64,000 nt of DNA from Stenotrophomonas oahuensis (lineage in GTDB: Bacteria > Pseudomonadota > Gammaproteobacteria > Xanthomonadales > Xanthomonadaceae), in assembly GCF_031834595.1 (NCBI RefSeq), contig NZ_CP115541.1, positions 1,833,001-1,897,000 of the forward strand. The letters run 5' to 3'. The notes beneath the pieces were generated by a model. The model was not told where the DNA came from, searched no databases, and worked only from the letters and a program-made list of their open reading frames with translations. Positions within the stretch are counted from its first letter, which is position 1; each line of letters starts with the position of its first letter. The translations under genes and the position numbers were made by a program. Below are positions 1 through 8,845 of the stretch, one piece after another.

Positions 1-2
1 TG

Positions 3-986
3 TGGCTGGGGATGGCGTCGACCTATCCGGACGCCCTGCAGAGCCTCATCGCCGAGCGGCTGAAGCGGAATGCCGAGGACGTTGTCACCTTGCGAATGGA
101 ACAGGAGCTCAGCACGGGTAACGCGCACGCGGCCACCTGTGCGCGCCAGCAGCAGGCGGCGGCGGAAAAGCCGGAGTCTTCGGCGCTGGCCTATCTGGCG
201 GTGCGCTGCACGGCCGACGGCCCGGCGCAGGATGAGGCGTTCCTCGCAGGGCACCGTCGCTGGCCGGACCAGCCCTGGTTCGCACTGGCGGCGGGCCACA
301 CGCTGGCCGCGCGCAATGATTGGACCGGTGCCAACGAGATGCTGACGAAGGCGGCCGCCGCACCGCAACTTGCCGAGGTAGCGTCCGTGGAGCTGGCCCG
401 GGTCAAGCGCATGCTGGGCAGCAGCGCGCAGGAGCTGGCGTCGCTGGCGGAGCAGTCGTCGTTCGTGGCGCGCATGCTGGCGTTCGAAAGCGAGGAAGTG
501 GTCGGCTCTCCGTTTGAAGCCTACCTGCAGCTCGACCGCGGAGAGTACGAGCGCGCGTTGGGCCTGGCGCAGGTGGATGCTGACCTGTTGACGCGCCTTG
601 TCCCTCTGGTTGCGGCTTCCGACGGTGCCCCCGGCGAATGGGCCCAGAAGGCACTGGCGATGCCGGTGGCGGACGACGTGGACTCCGATTCGGCATGGAC
701 CCTGTGGGCCCTGGCGCTGCGCCACGGCCGCAACGAAGCGGCGTGGCGCGAGAAGGTGCTGGCCACCGATGCCAGCGAGGCCGCGCGCGTGGTCGCGTTC
801 GCTGACGCAGTGCGCGCGAATGCATCCGTGCAACAGGCCGAGGCGGCGCTGGGCAACGTGAGCTCCACCAACCGTGGCTACGCCTATACCGTCGCCGCCG
901 TGCTGCGCGGTAAGGACTGCCCGCAAGCGTGGCGCGAAGGTGCCAAACGTCTGCTTTTCGGCTACGAACGCCCCCACCTCACGTAG
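3..986 (+). CDS. Hypothetical protein, 5' end outside window
   Basis: The reading frame is already open at the window edge, so the ATG at 12 may be internal and the true start may lie upstream. The visible 324+ residues are alanine-rich and predicted helical. Around residues 88-115 (ALAAGHTLAARNDW followed by an A-x-x-x-L-x-x-A run) the spacing resembles one TPR repeat, but no family can be named with confidence. No signal peptide or membrane segment is visible in the part present. The stop codon TAG is the last three bases of the GTAG that opens a SMAG palindrome at 983. Confidence 0.6.
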   Translation, partial: WLGMASTYPDALQSLIAERLKRNAEDVVTLRMEQELSTGNAHAATCARQQQAAAEKPESSALAYLAVRCTADGPAQDEAFLAGHRRWPDQPWFALAAGHTLAARNDWTGANEMLTKAAAAPQLAEVASVELARVKRMLGSSAQELASLAEQSSFVARMLAFESEEVVGSPFEAYLQLDRGEYERALGLAQVDADLLTRLVPLVAASDGAPGEWAQKALAMPVADDVDSDSAWTLWALALRHGRNEAAWREKVLATDASEAARVVAFADAVRANASVQQAEAALGNVSSTNRGYAYTVAAVLRGKDCPQAWREGAKRLLFGYERPHLT

Positions 987-1005
987 AGCCATGCCCTGCG
1001 TGGCT
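983..1005 (+). repeat. SMAG-type REP element (GTAG head)
   Basis: GTAG followed by AGCCATGCCCTGCGTGGCT, an imperfect hairpin with arms AGCCA/TGGCT. It is the first of many related elements in the window. Its TAG closes the preceding gene. Confidence 0.75.
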
Positions 1006-1018
1006 GGACCATCCCCAG

Positions 1019-1510
1019 ATGCACCTGAAAGCACTCCTCAACCGGTTGGGAATCGGCCGCCGCCAAAGCACGGCGGCCGAACCCATGTTCATGAACATGC
1101 CCGACGACGAGCTCGCCGCCGTTGCACGTACCGCACAGAAAAGCCTTGCCCACTTCCGTGCGCTGCTCGCGGCTACCAAAGAGCCTGATGCCTCGCCGCT
1201 GGTCAAAACCTACATTCCGGATCCGAATGGCAAAGGAATGTGGCTGTGGCTGAGCGTCGAGGGTGAAACCGGGTCTGGCTTCGACGCGCGTGTGTTCGAG
1301 GCCCCAGCCCATTTTCCTGGGGTCACCGCCGGTTCCCTGCGCTTCATTCCCGATGAAGAAGTAGGGGACTGGGCAGTCATCATTGATGGTGTGCTGCATG
1401 GGGGATATTCGCTCCGCCTGCAGCGAAGCCGGCTGCCGGAATCGGAGCGAGCTGCCTACGACGCTTACATCGGGGCGCAGCGCTACGCGCCTCTGCCTGA
1501 CCTGATGTAA
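1019..1510 (+). CDS. DUF2314 (YegJ-like) protein
   Basis: 163 residues from the ATG at 1019, chosen because an earlier in-frame ATG at 929 lies inside the preceding gene. Residues ~72-135 carry the DUF2314 pattern: a GMWLWLSVE strand, a turn with FEAPAHFPGV, then a strand with EVGDWAVIIDGVLHGGYSLR, which matches the conserved 'DW..i.dG...GGYt.R' end of YegJ. The role of this family is unknown. No signal peptide is visible. It follows the previous gene by 32 bp with a SMAG palindrome in between, so co-transcription is possible but not certain. Confidence 0.75.
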   Translation: MHLKALLNRLGIGRRQSTAAEPMFMNMPDDELAAVARTAQKSLAHFRALLAATKEPDASPLVKTYIPDPNGKGMWLWLSVEGETGSGFDARVFEAPAHFPGVTAGSLRFIPDEEVGDWAVIIDGVLHGGYSLRLQRSRLPESERAAYDAYIGAQRYAPLPDLM

Positions 1511-1561
1511 TCATTGCCGGCGCATTCGACGCGTAACACGTACGCTATCGCCATATGGCAC

Positions 1562-1655
1562 GTAGAGCCACGCCCTGCGTGGCTGCATCCCACGCAGGGC
1601 GCGGAACCTACTGGAAAGGAATCAAAATCCATTGACGCGCATGGCGCGTCACTAC
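1562..1655. repeat. Two SMAG-type palindromes in the 3' gap
   Basis: GTAGAGCCACGCCCTGCG at 1562 pairs with CGCAGGGCG at about 1592-1600. A second palindrome of another subfamily, TTGACGCGCATGGCGCGTCA ending in CTAC, lies at 1632-1655. The same second type recurs at 8744-8766. These fill the gap between two convergent genes and may end transcription. Confidence 0.7.
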
Positions 1656-1682
1656 TCACCACTGTCTCGACGCTCCATTTCC

Positions 1683-1946
1683 CTACGTCGCTTTCATTGC
1701 CTGACATTCCAGCGTTTGATGCTGGTAGTTCTTCCCCAGTCTATTAAGTTCGCTTTGCGCCTTCTTGAGCGCATCAGCCTCACTCGTGGCAGTGACAAAG
1801 TAGACCGGTCCAGCACCAAATTGCACATACTTGCCGACGTTATCCTTGGCTTGACACACATACGATGCCTGCGGGCCGTCCTCAGATGCTGCCGCCAGAC
1901 TTGCCGGCAGCGTCAGAGCCAGCAAAAGAAAGTGTTTGATGTACAT
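1683..1946 (-). CDS. Small secreted protein of unknown function
   Basis: 87 residues. The start at 1946 is chosen over an upstream in-frame ATG at 1997 because GGAGG lies 7 bases before it and because the protein then opens with a clear signal peptide (MYIKHFLLLALTLPASLAAA, cleavage after A-A-A likely). The mature part, about 65 residues, has two cysteines (YVCQAK and LECQAM) that could form one disulfide, and an A-LKKAQ-ELN helix between them. It is probably periplasmic. I do not recognise the family; xanthomonads have many single-domain secreted proteins of this sort. Confidence 0.65.
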   Translation of the reverse strand: MYIKHFLLLALTLPASLAAASEDGPQASYVCQAKDNVGKYVQFGAGPVYFVTATSEADALKKAQSELNRLGKNYQHQTLECQAMKAT

Positions 1947-2016
1947 CGGAATGCCTCCGGAACCATCCAGACATTCCCCCGCCCAAGCATCATCCAATGT
2001 CAGTTGTTACCGACGC

Positions 2017-2081
2017 GTAGAGCCACGCCTGCGTGGCTGCAGTTCGTTCGGAGGCCTTCAGCCGGGCAAGCCCGGCTTTAC
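2017..2081. repeat. SMAG doublet, left flank of ars locus
   Basis: GTAGAGCCACG..CTGCGTGGCT, then TGCAGTTCGTTCGG, then AGCCGGGCAAGCCCGGCTTTAC: two head-to-head palindromes. The element at 4717-4782 is the same over its whole length apart from one single-base indel and two substitutions. The two copies sit in the same orientation on either side of the arsenic genes. Confidence 0.8.
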
Positions 2082-2088
2082 GCCTGGA

Positions 2089-2811
2089 TCAAGCCACGCC
2101 CGCTGCGCGCGCCAACTCCGCTGCAAGCGCATCTCCTTTGCGCTCGCTGTAGCGGTCAACAAGGTAGTCCGAACGGCCGCGGGTCAGCAGGGTGAACTTC
2201 ACCAGTTCCTCCATCACATCCACCACGCGGTCGTAGTAGGGCGAAGGCTTCATCCGGCCGTCCTCATCGAATTCCTGCCATGCCTTGGCCACCGAGGACT
2301 GGTTGGGGATGGTCAGCATGCGCATCCAGCGTCCCAGGACGCGCAGCGTGTTGACCGTGTTGAATGACTGTGAGCCACCACACACCTGCATCACCGCCAG
2401 CGGTCGGCCCTGGGTGGGACGCACGCTGCCGTCTTCCAGCGGCAACCAGTCGATCTGGTTCTTGAACACGCCAGTAACCGTGCCGTGCCGTTCCGGGCTC
2501 ACCCACACCTGCCCCTCCGACCACTGTGACCATTCCCGCAGCCGCTGCACTTCGGGGTGGCTCTTGTCCACGCTGTCCAGCATCGGCAGCCCGTGTGGGT
2601 CGAACACCCGGGTCTCGCAGCCCAGGTGACGCAGCAGCCGTTCGGCCTCCAGCGCGAGCTTGCGGCTGAACGATTGCGGCCGCAGCGATCCGTAGAGCAG
2701 GAGGATGCGAGGCGGGTGGCTGGGCTCGGCGGCCAGACGGACAGGGTCGGGCTGGGGAAGAAGGCCGCCTTCCAGATTTGGGAGCAGGCCACTTGTGGTA
2801 GAAATATTCAT
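2089..2811 (-). CDS. arsH: ArsH, NADPH-dependent FMN reductase of arsenic resistance
   Basis: 240 residues, the usual length of ArsH. The flavodoxin-like fold shows the FMN phosphate loop [19 protein letters not shown] (residues ~38-56) and the ArsH-type segments [20 protein letters not shown] and [16 protein letters not shown]. ArsH proteins reduce flavin or quinones with NADPH and oxidise trivalent methylarsenicals to the less toxic pentavalent form in the cytoplasm. It is transcribed divergently from arsR, with only 17 bp between the start codons and no Shine-Dalgarno, so its mRNA may be leaderless. ArsR binding there would control both directions. Confidence 0.93.
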   Translation of the reverse strand: MNISTTSGLLPNLEGGLLPQPDPVRLAAEPSHPPRILLLYGSLRPQSFSRKLALEAERLLRHLGCETRVFDPHGLPMLDSVDKSHPEVQRLREWSQWSEGQVWVSPERHGTVTGVFKNQIDWLPLEDGSVRPTQGRPLAVMQVCGGSQSFNTVNTLRVLGRWMRMLTIPNQSSVAKAWQEFDEDGRMKPSPYYDRVVDVMEELVKFTLLTRGRSDYLVDRYSERKGDALAAELARAAGVA

Positions 2812-2831
2812 TCGACTATTCTAGAAATATG
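2798..2831. promoter_or_regulatory. Putative ArsR operator between arsH and arsR
   Basis: The 17-bp gap plus both start codons contain the palindrome TTCTAGAA (2819-2826) and a direct repeat TAGAAATAT at 2800-2808 and 2822-2830. The run ATTCATTCGACTATTC between them resembles ArsR boxes of other proteobacteria. A repressor bound here would cover both start codons. Confidence 0.55.
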
Positions 2832-3158
2832 GAAACAAAGAATGCAATCGCCGCTCTCACCGCCCTCGGCCACGGCACCCGTCTGGCCGCCTTCCGCCTG
2901 CTGGTCGAAGCCGGTCCCGCCGGACGCATGGCCGGGGACATTGGCGCGGCGCTGGAAGTGCCGCCAGCCACGCTCAGCTTCCACCTGAAGGAGCTGTTGC
3001 AGGCCGGCCTGGTGGAGAGCGAGAGCCAGGGCCGCAATGTCTGCTACCGCGCCAACTTCAGCGCGATGACCGGGCTGATCGACTACCTCACCCATAACTG
3101 CTGTGCCGGTTCTCCTGTGCCGGACTGCAGCCCCCGTTCCCCTGATTGCGCCTGCTGA
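2829..3158 (+). CDS. arsR: ArsR-family arsenite-responsive repressor
   Basis: 109 residues with a winged helix-turn-helix: GHGTRLAAFRLL (residues 14-25), then recognition helix PPATLSFHLKELLQAGLV (45-62). The classic ELCVCDL arsenite site of plasmid R773 ArsR is absent. Instead the C-terminal tail holds C91-C92, C100, C107 and C109, like the carboxy-terminal As(III) site of Acidithiobacillus-type ArsR. It should leave DNA when arsenite binds. It heads arsR-arsC-acr3 with a 15-bp gap to arsC. No ribosome-binding site precedes the ATG. Confidence 0.92.
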   Translation: METKNAIAALTALGHGTRLAAFRLLVEAGPAGRMAGDIGAALEVPPATLSFHLKELLQAGLVESESQGRNVCYRANFSAMTGLIDYLTHNCCAGSPVPDCSPRSPDCAC

Positions 3159-3173
3159 CCGGAGAATTCTGTC

Positions 3174-3680
3174 GTGACCGCCCAACGCGTTCTGTTCCTG
3201 TGCACGGGCAACTCTGCCCGCAGTGTTCTTGCCGAAGCTACGCTGCGGGCGTTGGCCGGGCACCGTTTTGAGGTGCTCAGCGCTGGCAGCCAGCCCACCG
3301 GGCAGGTCAATCCATTTGCCATTGCCCAGCTTCGGTCCGAGGGCATCGCCACAGCGGGCCTGCGAAGCAAGTCCTGGGATGAGTTCGCCGATGCCGCGCC
3401 CATGGATCTGGTCATCACGGTCTGCGACGCCGCCGCGTCTGAGGCCTGCCCGCTGGTCTTCGGCGACTTCATCCGCACCCATTGGGGCCTGTCCGATCCG
3501 GCAGCCGTGGACGGCAGCAACGAAGCCAAGGCACAGGCGTTCGCCGACGCCCACGCCATTGTCAAAGCACGACTGCTGGCCCTGCTGGCGCTACCGGCTG
3601 CGCTCTGGAGTGACCGCGACGCGCTGAAGCAGGCGCTGGACCGGATCGGTTTCGTGCAGCCGGATGACGCCGCCGCATGA
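3174..3680 (+). CDS. arsC: Arsenate reductase, LMW-phosphatase type
   Basis: 168 residues, starting at GTG with GGAG nine bases upstream. The phosphate loop C10-TGNSAR-S is the CX5R motif of low-molecular-weight phosphatase-fold arsenate reductases. C84 and C92 (VCDAAASEACP) followed by RTHWGLSDPA match the redox-relay region of thioredoxin-coupled ArsC of the pI258 type, although S replaces the C at position 15 of that enzyme's loop. It reduces As(V) to As(III) for export. The stop overlaps the acr3 start (ATGA), so translation is coupled. Confidence 0.93.
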   Translation: MTAQRVLFLCTGNSARSVLAEATLRALAGHRFEVLSAGSQPTGQVNPFAIAQLRSEGIATAGLRSKSWDEFADAAPMDLVITVCDAAASEACPLVFGDFIRTHWGLSDPAAVDGSNEAKAQAFADAHAIVKARLLALLALPAALWSDRDALKQALDRIGFVQPDDAAA

Positions 3681-4720
3681 GCAGTGCGGCACCGATGGGG
3701 CTGTTCGAGCGTTACCTGACCCTCTGGGTCGCGCTGTGCATTGTGGTGGGTACGCTGCTGGGCCACTTCCTGCCGGGCACGTTCGCCACATTGGCGGCAG
3801 CTGAGGTCGCCCAGGTCAACCTTCCGGTCGCGGTGCTGATCTGGCTGATGATCATCCCGATGCTGCTGAAAGTGGACTTGGGGGCCATGCGGCAGGTCGG
3901 CCAGCATTGGAAGGGCATTGGCGTCACGTTGTTCATCAACTGGGCGGTCAAGCCGTTCTCGATGGCGCTGCTGGGTTGGTTGTTCCTGCGCCACGTGTTC
4001 GTGAGCTGGCTGCCGGGGGAGCAGATCGATAGTTACATCGCTGGGCTGATTCTGCTCGCGGCCGCGCCGTGTACGGCCATGGTCTTCGTGTGGAGCAACC
4101 TGTGCCGGGGCGATGCCAACTTCACCCTGAGTCAGGTGGCGCTGAACGACGCGATCATGGTGGTGGCCTACGCGCCGGTGGTGGCGCTGCTGCTGGGGCT
4201 GTCCGCCATCACCGTGCCGTGGAACACCCTGATCCTGTCAGTGGGTCTATACATCCTGGTGCCGGTCGCCGCGGCCGCGCTGCTGCGGCGATGGCTGCTG
4301 CAGCGTTCCGGTGCCGCGGGTCTTCAGTCCGCGCTTCAGAAGGTTGCTCCATTGTCCCTGTCCGCGCTGTTGCTGACGCTGGTGCTGCTGTTCGGCTTCC
4401 AGGGAAGGCAGATCGTGCAGCAGCCCCTGATCATTGCGGTCATCGCTGTGCCGATCCTGATCCAGGTGTACTTCAATTCGGGCCTGGCTTACCTGCTTAA
4501 TCGTCGCCTCGGGGTCGCGCATTGTGTGGCCGGGCCGTCCGCACTGATCGGTGCCAGCAACTTCTTTGAACTGGCCGTTGCCACCGCCGTGGGGTTGTTC
4601 GGCGTGCATTCCGGCGCCGCGCTGGCCACGGTAGTGGGCGTGCTGATTGAAGTGCCGGTCATGCTGTCGGTGGTGCATATCGTCAACCGATCACGCCGCT
4701 GGTACGAAAGGCATCCGTAG
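3677..4720 (+). CDS. acr3: Acr3-family arsenite efflux permease
   Basis: 347 residues, about ten membrane segments, starting in the ATGA overlap with arsC. Family marks include FERYLTLWVALCIVVG (TM1), PVAVLIWLMIIPMLLKVD (TM2), the AAPCTAMVFVWSNL segment with the conserved cysteine of TM4, and IGASNFFELAVA near TM9. Acr3 exports As(III) by the proton-motive force. Together with ArsC it detoxifies arsenate; ArsH extends this to organoarsenicals. The stop codon is the TAG of the SMAG doublet at 4717. Confidence 0.94.
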   Translation: MSSAAPMGLFERYLTLWVALCIVVGTLLGHFLPGTFATLAAAEVAQVNLPVAVLIWLMIIPMLLKVDLGAMRQVGQHWKGIGVTLFINWAVKPFSMALLGWLFLRHVFVSWLPGEQIDSYIAGLILLAAAPCTAMVFVWSNLCRGDANFTLSQVALNDAIMVVAYAPVVALLLGLSAITVPWNTLILSVGLYILVPVAAAALLRRWLLQRSGAAGLQSALQKVAPLSLSALLLTLVLLFGFQGRQIVQQPLIIAVIAVPILIQVYFNSGLAYLLNRRLGVAHCVAGPSALIGASNFFELAVATAVGLFGVHSGAALATVVGVLIEVPVMLSVVHIVNRSRRWYERHP

Positions 4721-4782
4721 AGCCACGCCCTGCGTGGCTGCAGTTCGTTCGGGGGCCTTCAGCCGGGCAAGCCCGGCTCTAC
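4717..4782. repeat. SMAG doublet, right flank of ars locus
   Basis: Near-identical partner of the element at 2017-2081, same orientation. GTAG at 4717-4720 contains the acr3 stop codon. Confidence 0.8.
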
Positions 4783-4870
4783 GTTCGGCAAAGCCGCATC
4801 ACGTAGGGCAATGCAGCATCCCATGGGGAAATGCCGCATCGGTCAGAGCAACCCAACCATCCCACGTTTT

Positions 4871-4885
4871 GCACTACATTGGTGC
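4871..4885 (+). promoter_or_regulatory. NtrC-binding site at the ntrB start
   Basis: GCACTACATTGGTGC fits the NtrC consensus GCAC-N5-TGGTGC exactly and is extended to TTGCAC/GGTGCAA. It ends one base before the ntrB ATG at 4887, a position suited to autorepression of ntrBC. Confidence 0.75.
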
Positions 4886-4886
4886 A

Positions 4887-5937
4887 ATGACGTCCGCGCT
4901 CCCTCCTCCCGACCTCGACACGCTGGGCACACCCGTTGCCTGGGCCGATGCCGAGGGCCGGGTCGCAGGCTGCAATCCGGCCTTTGCCCGCTGGCTGGGG
5001 GTAAGCGTTCGCCGCCTGATCGGCCAGCCGCTGGCGTCACTGGAAGTGCAGGGCGAGGCGCTGGCCCATTTTCTGGCTCGGGGCGAGCAGGACACCCTGC
5101 GTCTGCACCGGCTGGCGCTGGCGTTACCGGGCGATGCACCGCGCTTCGCCGAGGGCTGGCTGAGCCGGCGCGATGAGAGCGGTTGGCTGCTTGAAGCTCA
5201 CCCGGTCGACGAATTTCCTGGCCTGGACCCGACCCAGGCACTGCCCAGCGCACTCAGCGCGGCGCTCAAGGGTCTGGCCCACGAGCTGCGTAATCCGCTG
5301 GCTGGCTTGAAAGGGGCAGCCCAGCTGCTGGCCCGCCGCAGCGCCCAGCGCGACGCCGACGAGCGCGAGCTGATCGCGCTGATCGGCTCGGAGATCGAAC
5401 GCCTAAACGGGCTGCTGGAACAGCTGCTGTCGCCGGCCCCGGCCGCGCCGCATGCGCCATTGAACATCCACGCCTCGCTGGAGCGGGTGCTGCGCCTGGC
5501 CGAAACCGAGGGTGGCTGGGCGGTGCGCCTGCAGCGTGACTACGACCCCAGCATTCCCGAGTTCGACGGCGACGCCGACCGCCTCACCCAAGCGGTGTGG
5601 AACCTGGTCCGCAATGCCATCCAGGCCGGCGCGGGCACGGTCACCCTGCGCACCCGGGTCGAACATGGGGTGCGTATCAACGACGCACTGCACCCGCTTG
5701 CGCTGCGCCTGGAAATCGTGGACGACGGTCGGGGTGTGCCCGAAGACCTGGCCGAGCACCTGTTCCTGCCGCTGGTCAGCGGCCGCGCCGAAGGCACTGG
5801 CCTGGGCCTGGCACTGGCCCAGCAGGTGGCGCGCGAACACCGGGGCACACTGACCTACCGCTCGCGTCCGGGCCATACCGTATTCACCGTGCTGCTGCCG
5901 ATGGGGCAGGGCACGCTCGCCATGGAGGAGCCCGCCC

Positions 5938-5948
<11 letters not shown>
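4887..5948 (+). CDS. ntrB: NtrB nitrogen-regulation histidine kinase
   Basis: 353 residues from the ATG at 4887 (upstream in-frame starts would run through a repeat and acr3). PAS domain at ~10-110 (VAWADAEGRVAGCNPAF), H-box GLAHELRNPLAGLKGAAQ near residue 130, N-box WNLVRNAIQAG, G1 DDGRGVPEDL and G2 GTGLGLALAQQ. No membrane segment: it is cytosolic. In known systems NtrB phosphorylates or dephosphorylates NtrC under control of PII and so reports glutamine status. It overlaps ntrC by 11 bp. An NtrC box sits directly on its start, implying autoregulation. Confidence 0.93.
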
Positions 5949-7386
<1,438 letters not shown>

Positions 7387-7479
7387 ATGCCCTGTTCACG
7401 GGAATAACACGTATGTGGTGGCCGCTTTCATGATCCATGGACAGCGCCGCCGTTAGGTTGGAAATACAAGGAGTCTTCC

Positions 7480-8049
7480 ATGCGCAGTACCCGAATCCTG
7501 ATTGGCAGCGCCGCGCTGGTGGCACTCAGTGCGTGCAGCACCACGCCGCCACCACCTCCGCCGGCTCCGCCACTGCCCACGGTGAGCACAGCGAAGATGG
7601 CCGAGGCCAATCTGTCGCCGGCGTCGGCCAGCATCGTTAGCGGACGGTTGGCCGTGGTGCCCGACCCGCGCGGTGGCGTGCACATCACCGGCGTCATCGG
7701 TGGTCTGCAACCGCTGCAGACCGCGGCGTTCCACGTGCATGAGCGTGGCGACTGCAGCGCGGTGGATGCCAGCAGCGCCGGCGCGCATTTCAACCCGACC
7801 AACCAGCCGCACGGCCGCACCAGCGGCGGCACGCATCACCTGGGCGACATGGACAATCTGCGCGCCGATGCACAGGGAAGGGTCAATGTCGACGTGCGCC
7901 TGCCGGCGGTGACGCTGGGTGGTGGCGCGCCCAATGACATTGCGGGGCGTGCCCTGATCGTGCATGCCAGCGCCGATGACTACCGTAGCCAGCCTGCCGG
8001 CAATGCCGGTGCCCGCGTTTCCTGCGGCATCATCCGGGTCACGCGCTGA
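7480..8049 (+). CDS. sodC: Cu/Zn superoxide dismutase, lipoprotein (copy 1)
   Basis: 189 residues, AAGGAG 8 bases before the ATG. The lipobox LSAC puts the mature N-terminus at C19, followed by a proline-rich tether. Copper and zinc ligands are visible in FHVHERGDC (paired histidines), GAHFNPTNQPHG, HHLGDMDNL and the closing VHASADDYRSQPAGNAGARVSCG, whose cysteine forms the family disulfide. It would dismutate superoxide in the periplasm from the membrane. A second sodC follows 51 bp downstream; similarity is limited to the ligand motifs, so the pair is not a recent duplication. Confidence 0.93.
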   Translation: MRSTRILIGSAALVALSACSTTPPPPPPAPPLPTVSTAKMAEANLSPASASIVSGRLAVVPDPRGGVHITGVIGGLQPLQTAAFHVHERGDCSAVDASSAGAHFNPTNQPHGRTSGGTHHLGDMDNLRADAQGRVNVDVRLPAVTLGGGAPNDIAGRALIVHASADDYRSQPAGNAGARVSCGIIRVTR

Positions 8050-8100
8050 GGCGCGTTCCCTTTTGCCGCTTCACCCCGTTGTATCTGCAAGGAGATCCAC

Positions 8101-8733
8101 ATGCGTCTGATCCACACCGCGTTGTTCGCCGCCATTGCCACCCTTGGCCTGACCGCCTGCAACAAGCCGGCCGAACCGGAAGCAACCCCGGCCGCTGACA
8201 CCGCACCGGCGGCCGATGCCGCTGCCGCCGCCAACGATGCGCCGCCGGCGATGATGAGCAGCGATGCGCATGCCAATCACACCGCCATGGCCGAGCTTGC
8301 GCCGACCCAGGGCAACGACGCCAAGGGCAGCATCACCTTCAGCGTGGTGGACGGCAAAGTGCACGCCAAGGGCGAAGTCACCGGCCTGAAGCCGAACAGC
8401 GAACATGGCTTCCATATCCATGAAACCGGCGACTGCAGTGCACCCGATGGTGCGAGCGCCGGTGGTCACTTCAATCCGGGCAAGGAAGACCACGGCAGCG
8501 TGGCGGCCAGCCCGCATCACGGCGGTGACATGCCGAACATCAAGGCCGATGCAGAGGGCAAGGCGGTGGTGGATGCGGATGTGTCGACCAACGTAAACAT
8601 TGGTGAGGGCAATGAATTTGACATCATTGGTCGTGGGCTGATCGTCCATGCTGACCCGGATGACTACAAGACTCAGCCGACCGGGAATGCCGGTGCCCGT
8701 CTGGCGTGTGCTGTGATCAAGGCTGCGCCGTAA
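8101..8733 (+). CDS. sodC: Cu/Zn superoxide dismutase, lipoprotein (copy 2)
   Basis: 210 residues, AAGGAG before the ATG. Lipobox LTAC gives C20 as mature N-terminus. An alanine-rich linker of about 50 residues with a histidine cluster (DAHANHTAMAE) precedes the fold. Ligand motifs are HGFHIHETGDCS, GGHFNPGKEDHG, HHGGDMPNI and VHADPDDYKTQPTGNAGARLACA. Residues IIGRGLIVHADP match the catalytic loop. It lies 51 bp behind copy 1 with its own ribosome-binding site; a strong hairpin follows at 8774, so both may share one transcript. Confidence 0.93.
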   Translation: MRLIHTALFAAIATLGLTACNKPAEPEATPAADTAPAADAAAAANDAPPAMMSSDAHANHTAMAELAPTQGNDAKGSITFSVVDGKVHAKGEVTGLKPNSEHGFHIHETGDCSAPDGASAGGHFNPGKEDHGSVAASPHHGGDMPNIKADAEGKAVVDADVSTNVNIGEGNEFDIIGRGLIVHADPDDYKTQPTGNAGARLACAVIKAAP

Positions 8734-8743
8734 GACCGCGCTT

Positions 8744-8766
8744 TGACGCGCATGGCGCGTCACTAC
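8744..8766. repeat. SMAG-type palindrome
   Basis: TTGACGCGCATGGCGCGTCA ending in CTAC; inverse orientation. Same subfamily as 1632-1655. Confidence 0.65.
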
Positions 8767-8773
8767 GCAATGC

Positions 8774-8799
8774 ACAACGCCGGCTCTCGCCGGCGTTGT
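8774..8799 (+). terminator. Terminator hairpin after sodC pair
   Basis: ACAACGCCGGC-TCTC-GCCGGCGTTGT followed by TC. Strong GC stem with a short T-poor tail, placed between convergent genes. Confidence 0.6.
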
Positions 8800-8813
8800 T
8801 CATTGAATCCCCC

Positions 8814-8837
8814 GTAGGGACACGCCATGCGTGTCCG
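8814..8837 (+). repeat. SMAG-type palindrome
   Basis: GTAG followed by GGACACGCCATGCGTGTCC; a near-identical unit occurs at 45080-45103. Confidence 0.7.
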
Positions 8838-8845
8838 GCGCGATC

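Noticed and set aside
2017..4782. Arsenic transposon
   Set aside because: No transposase, no target duplication and no terminal repeats beyond the ordinary REP doublets.
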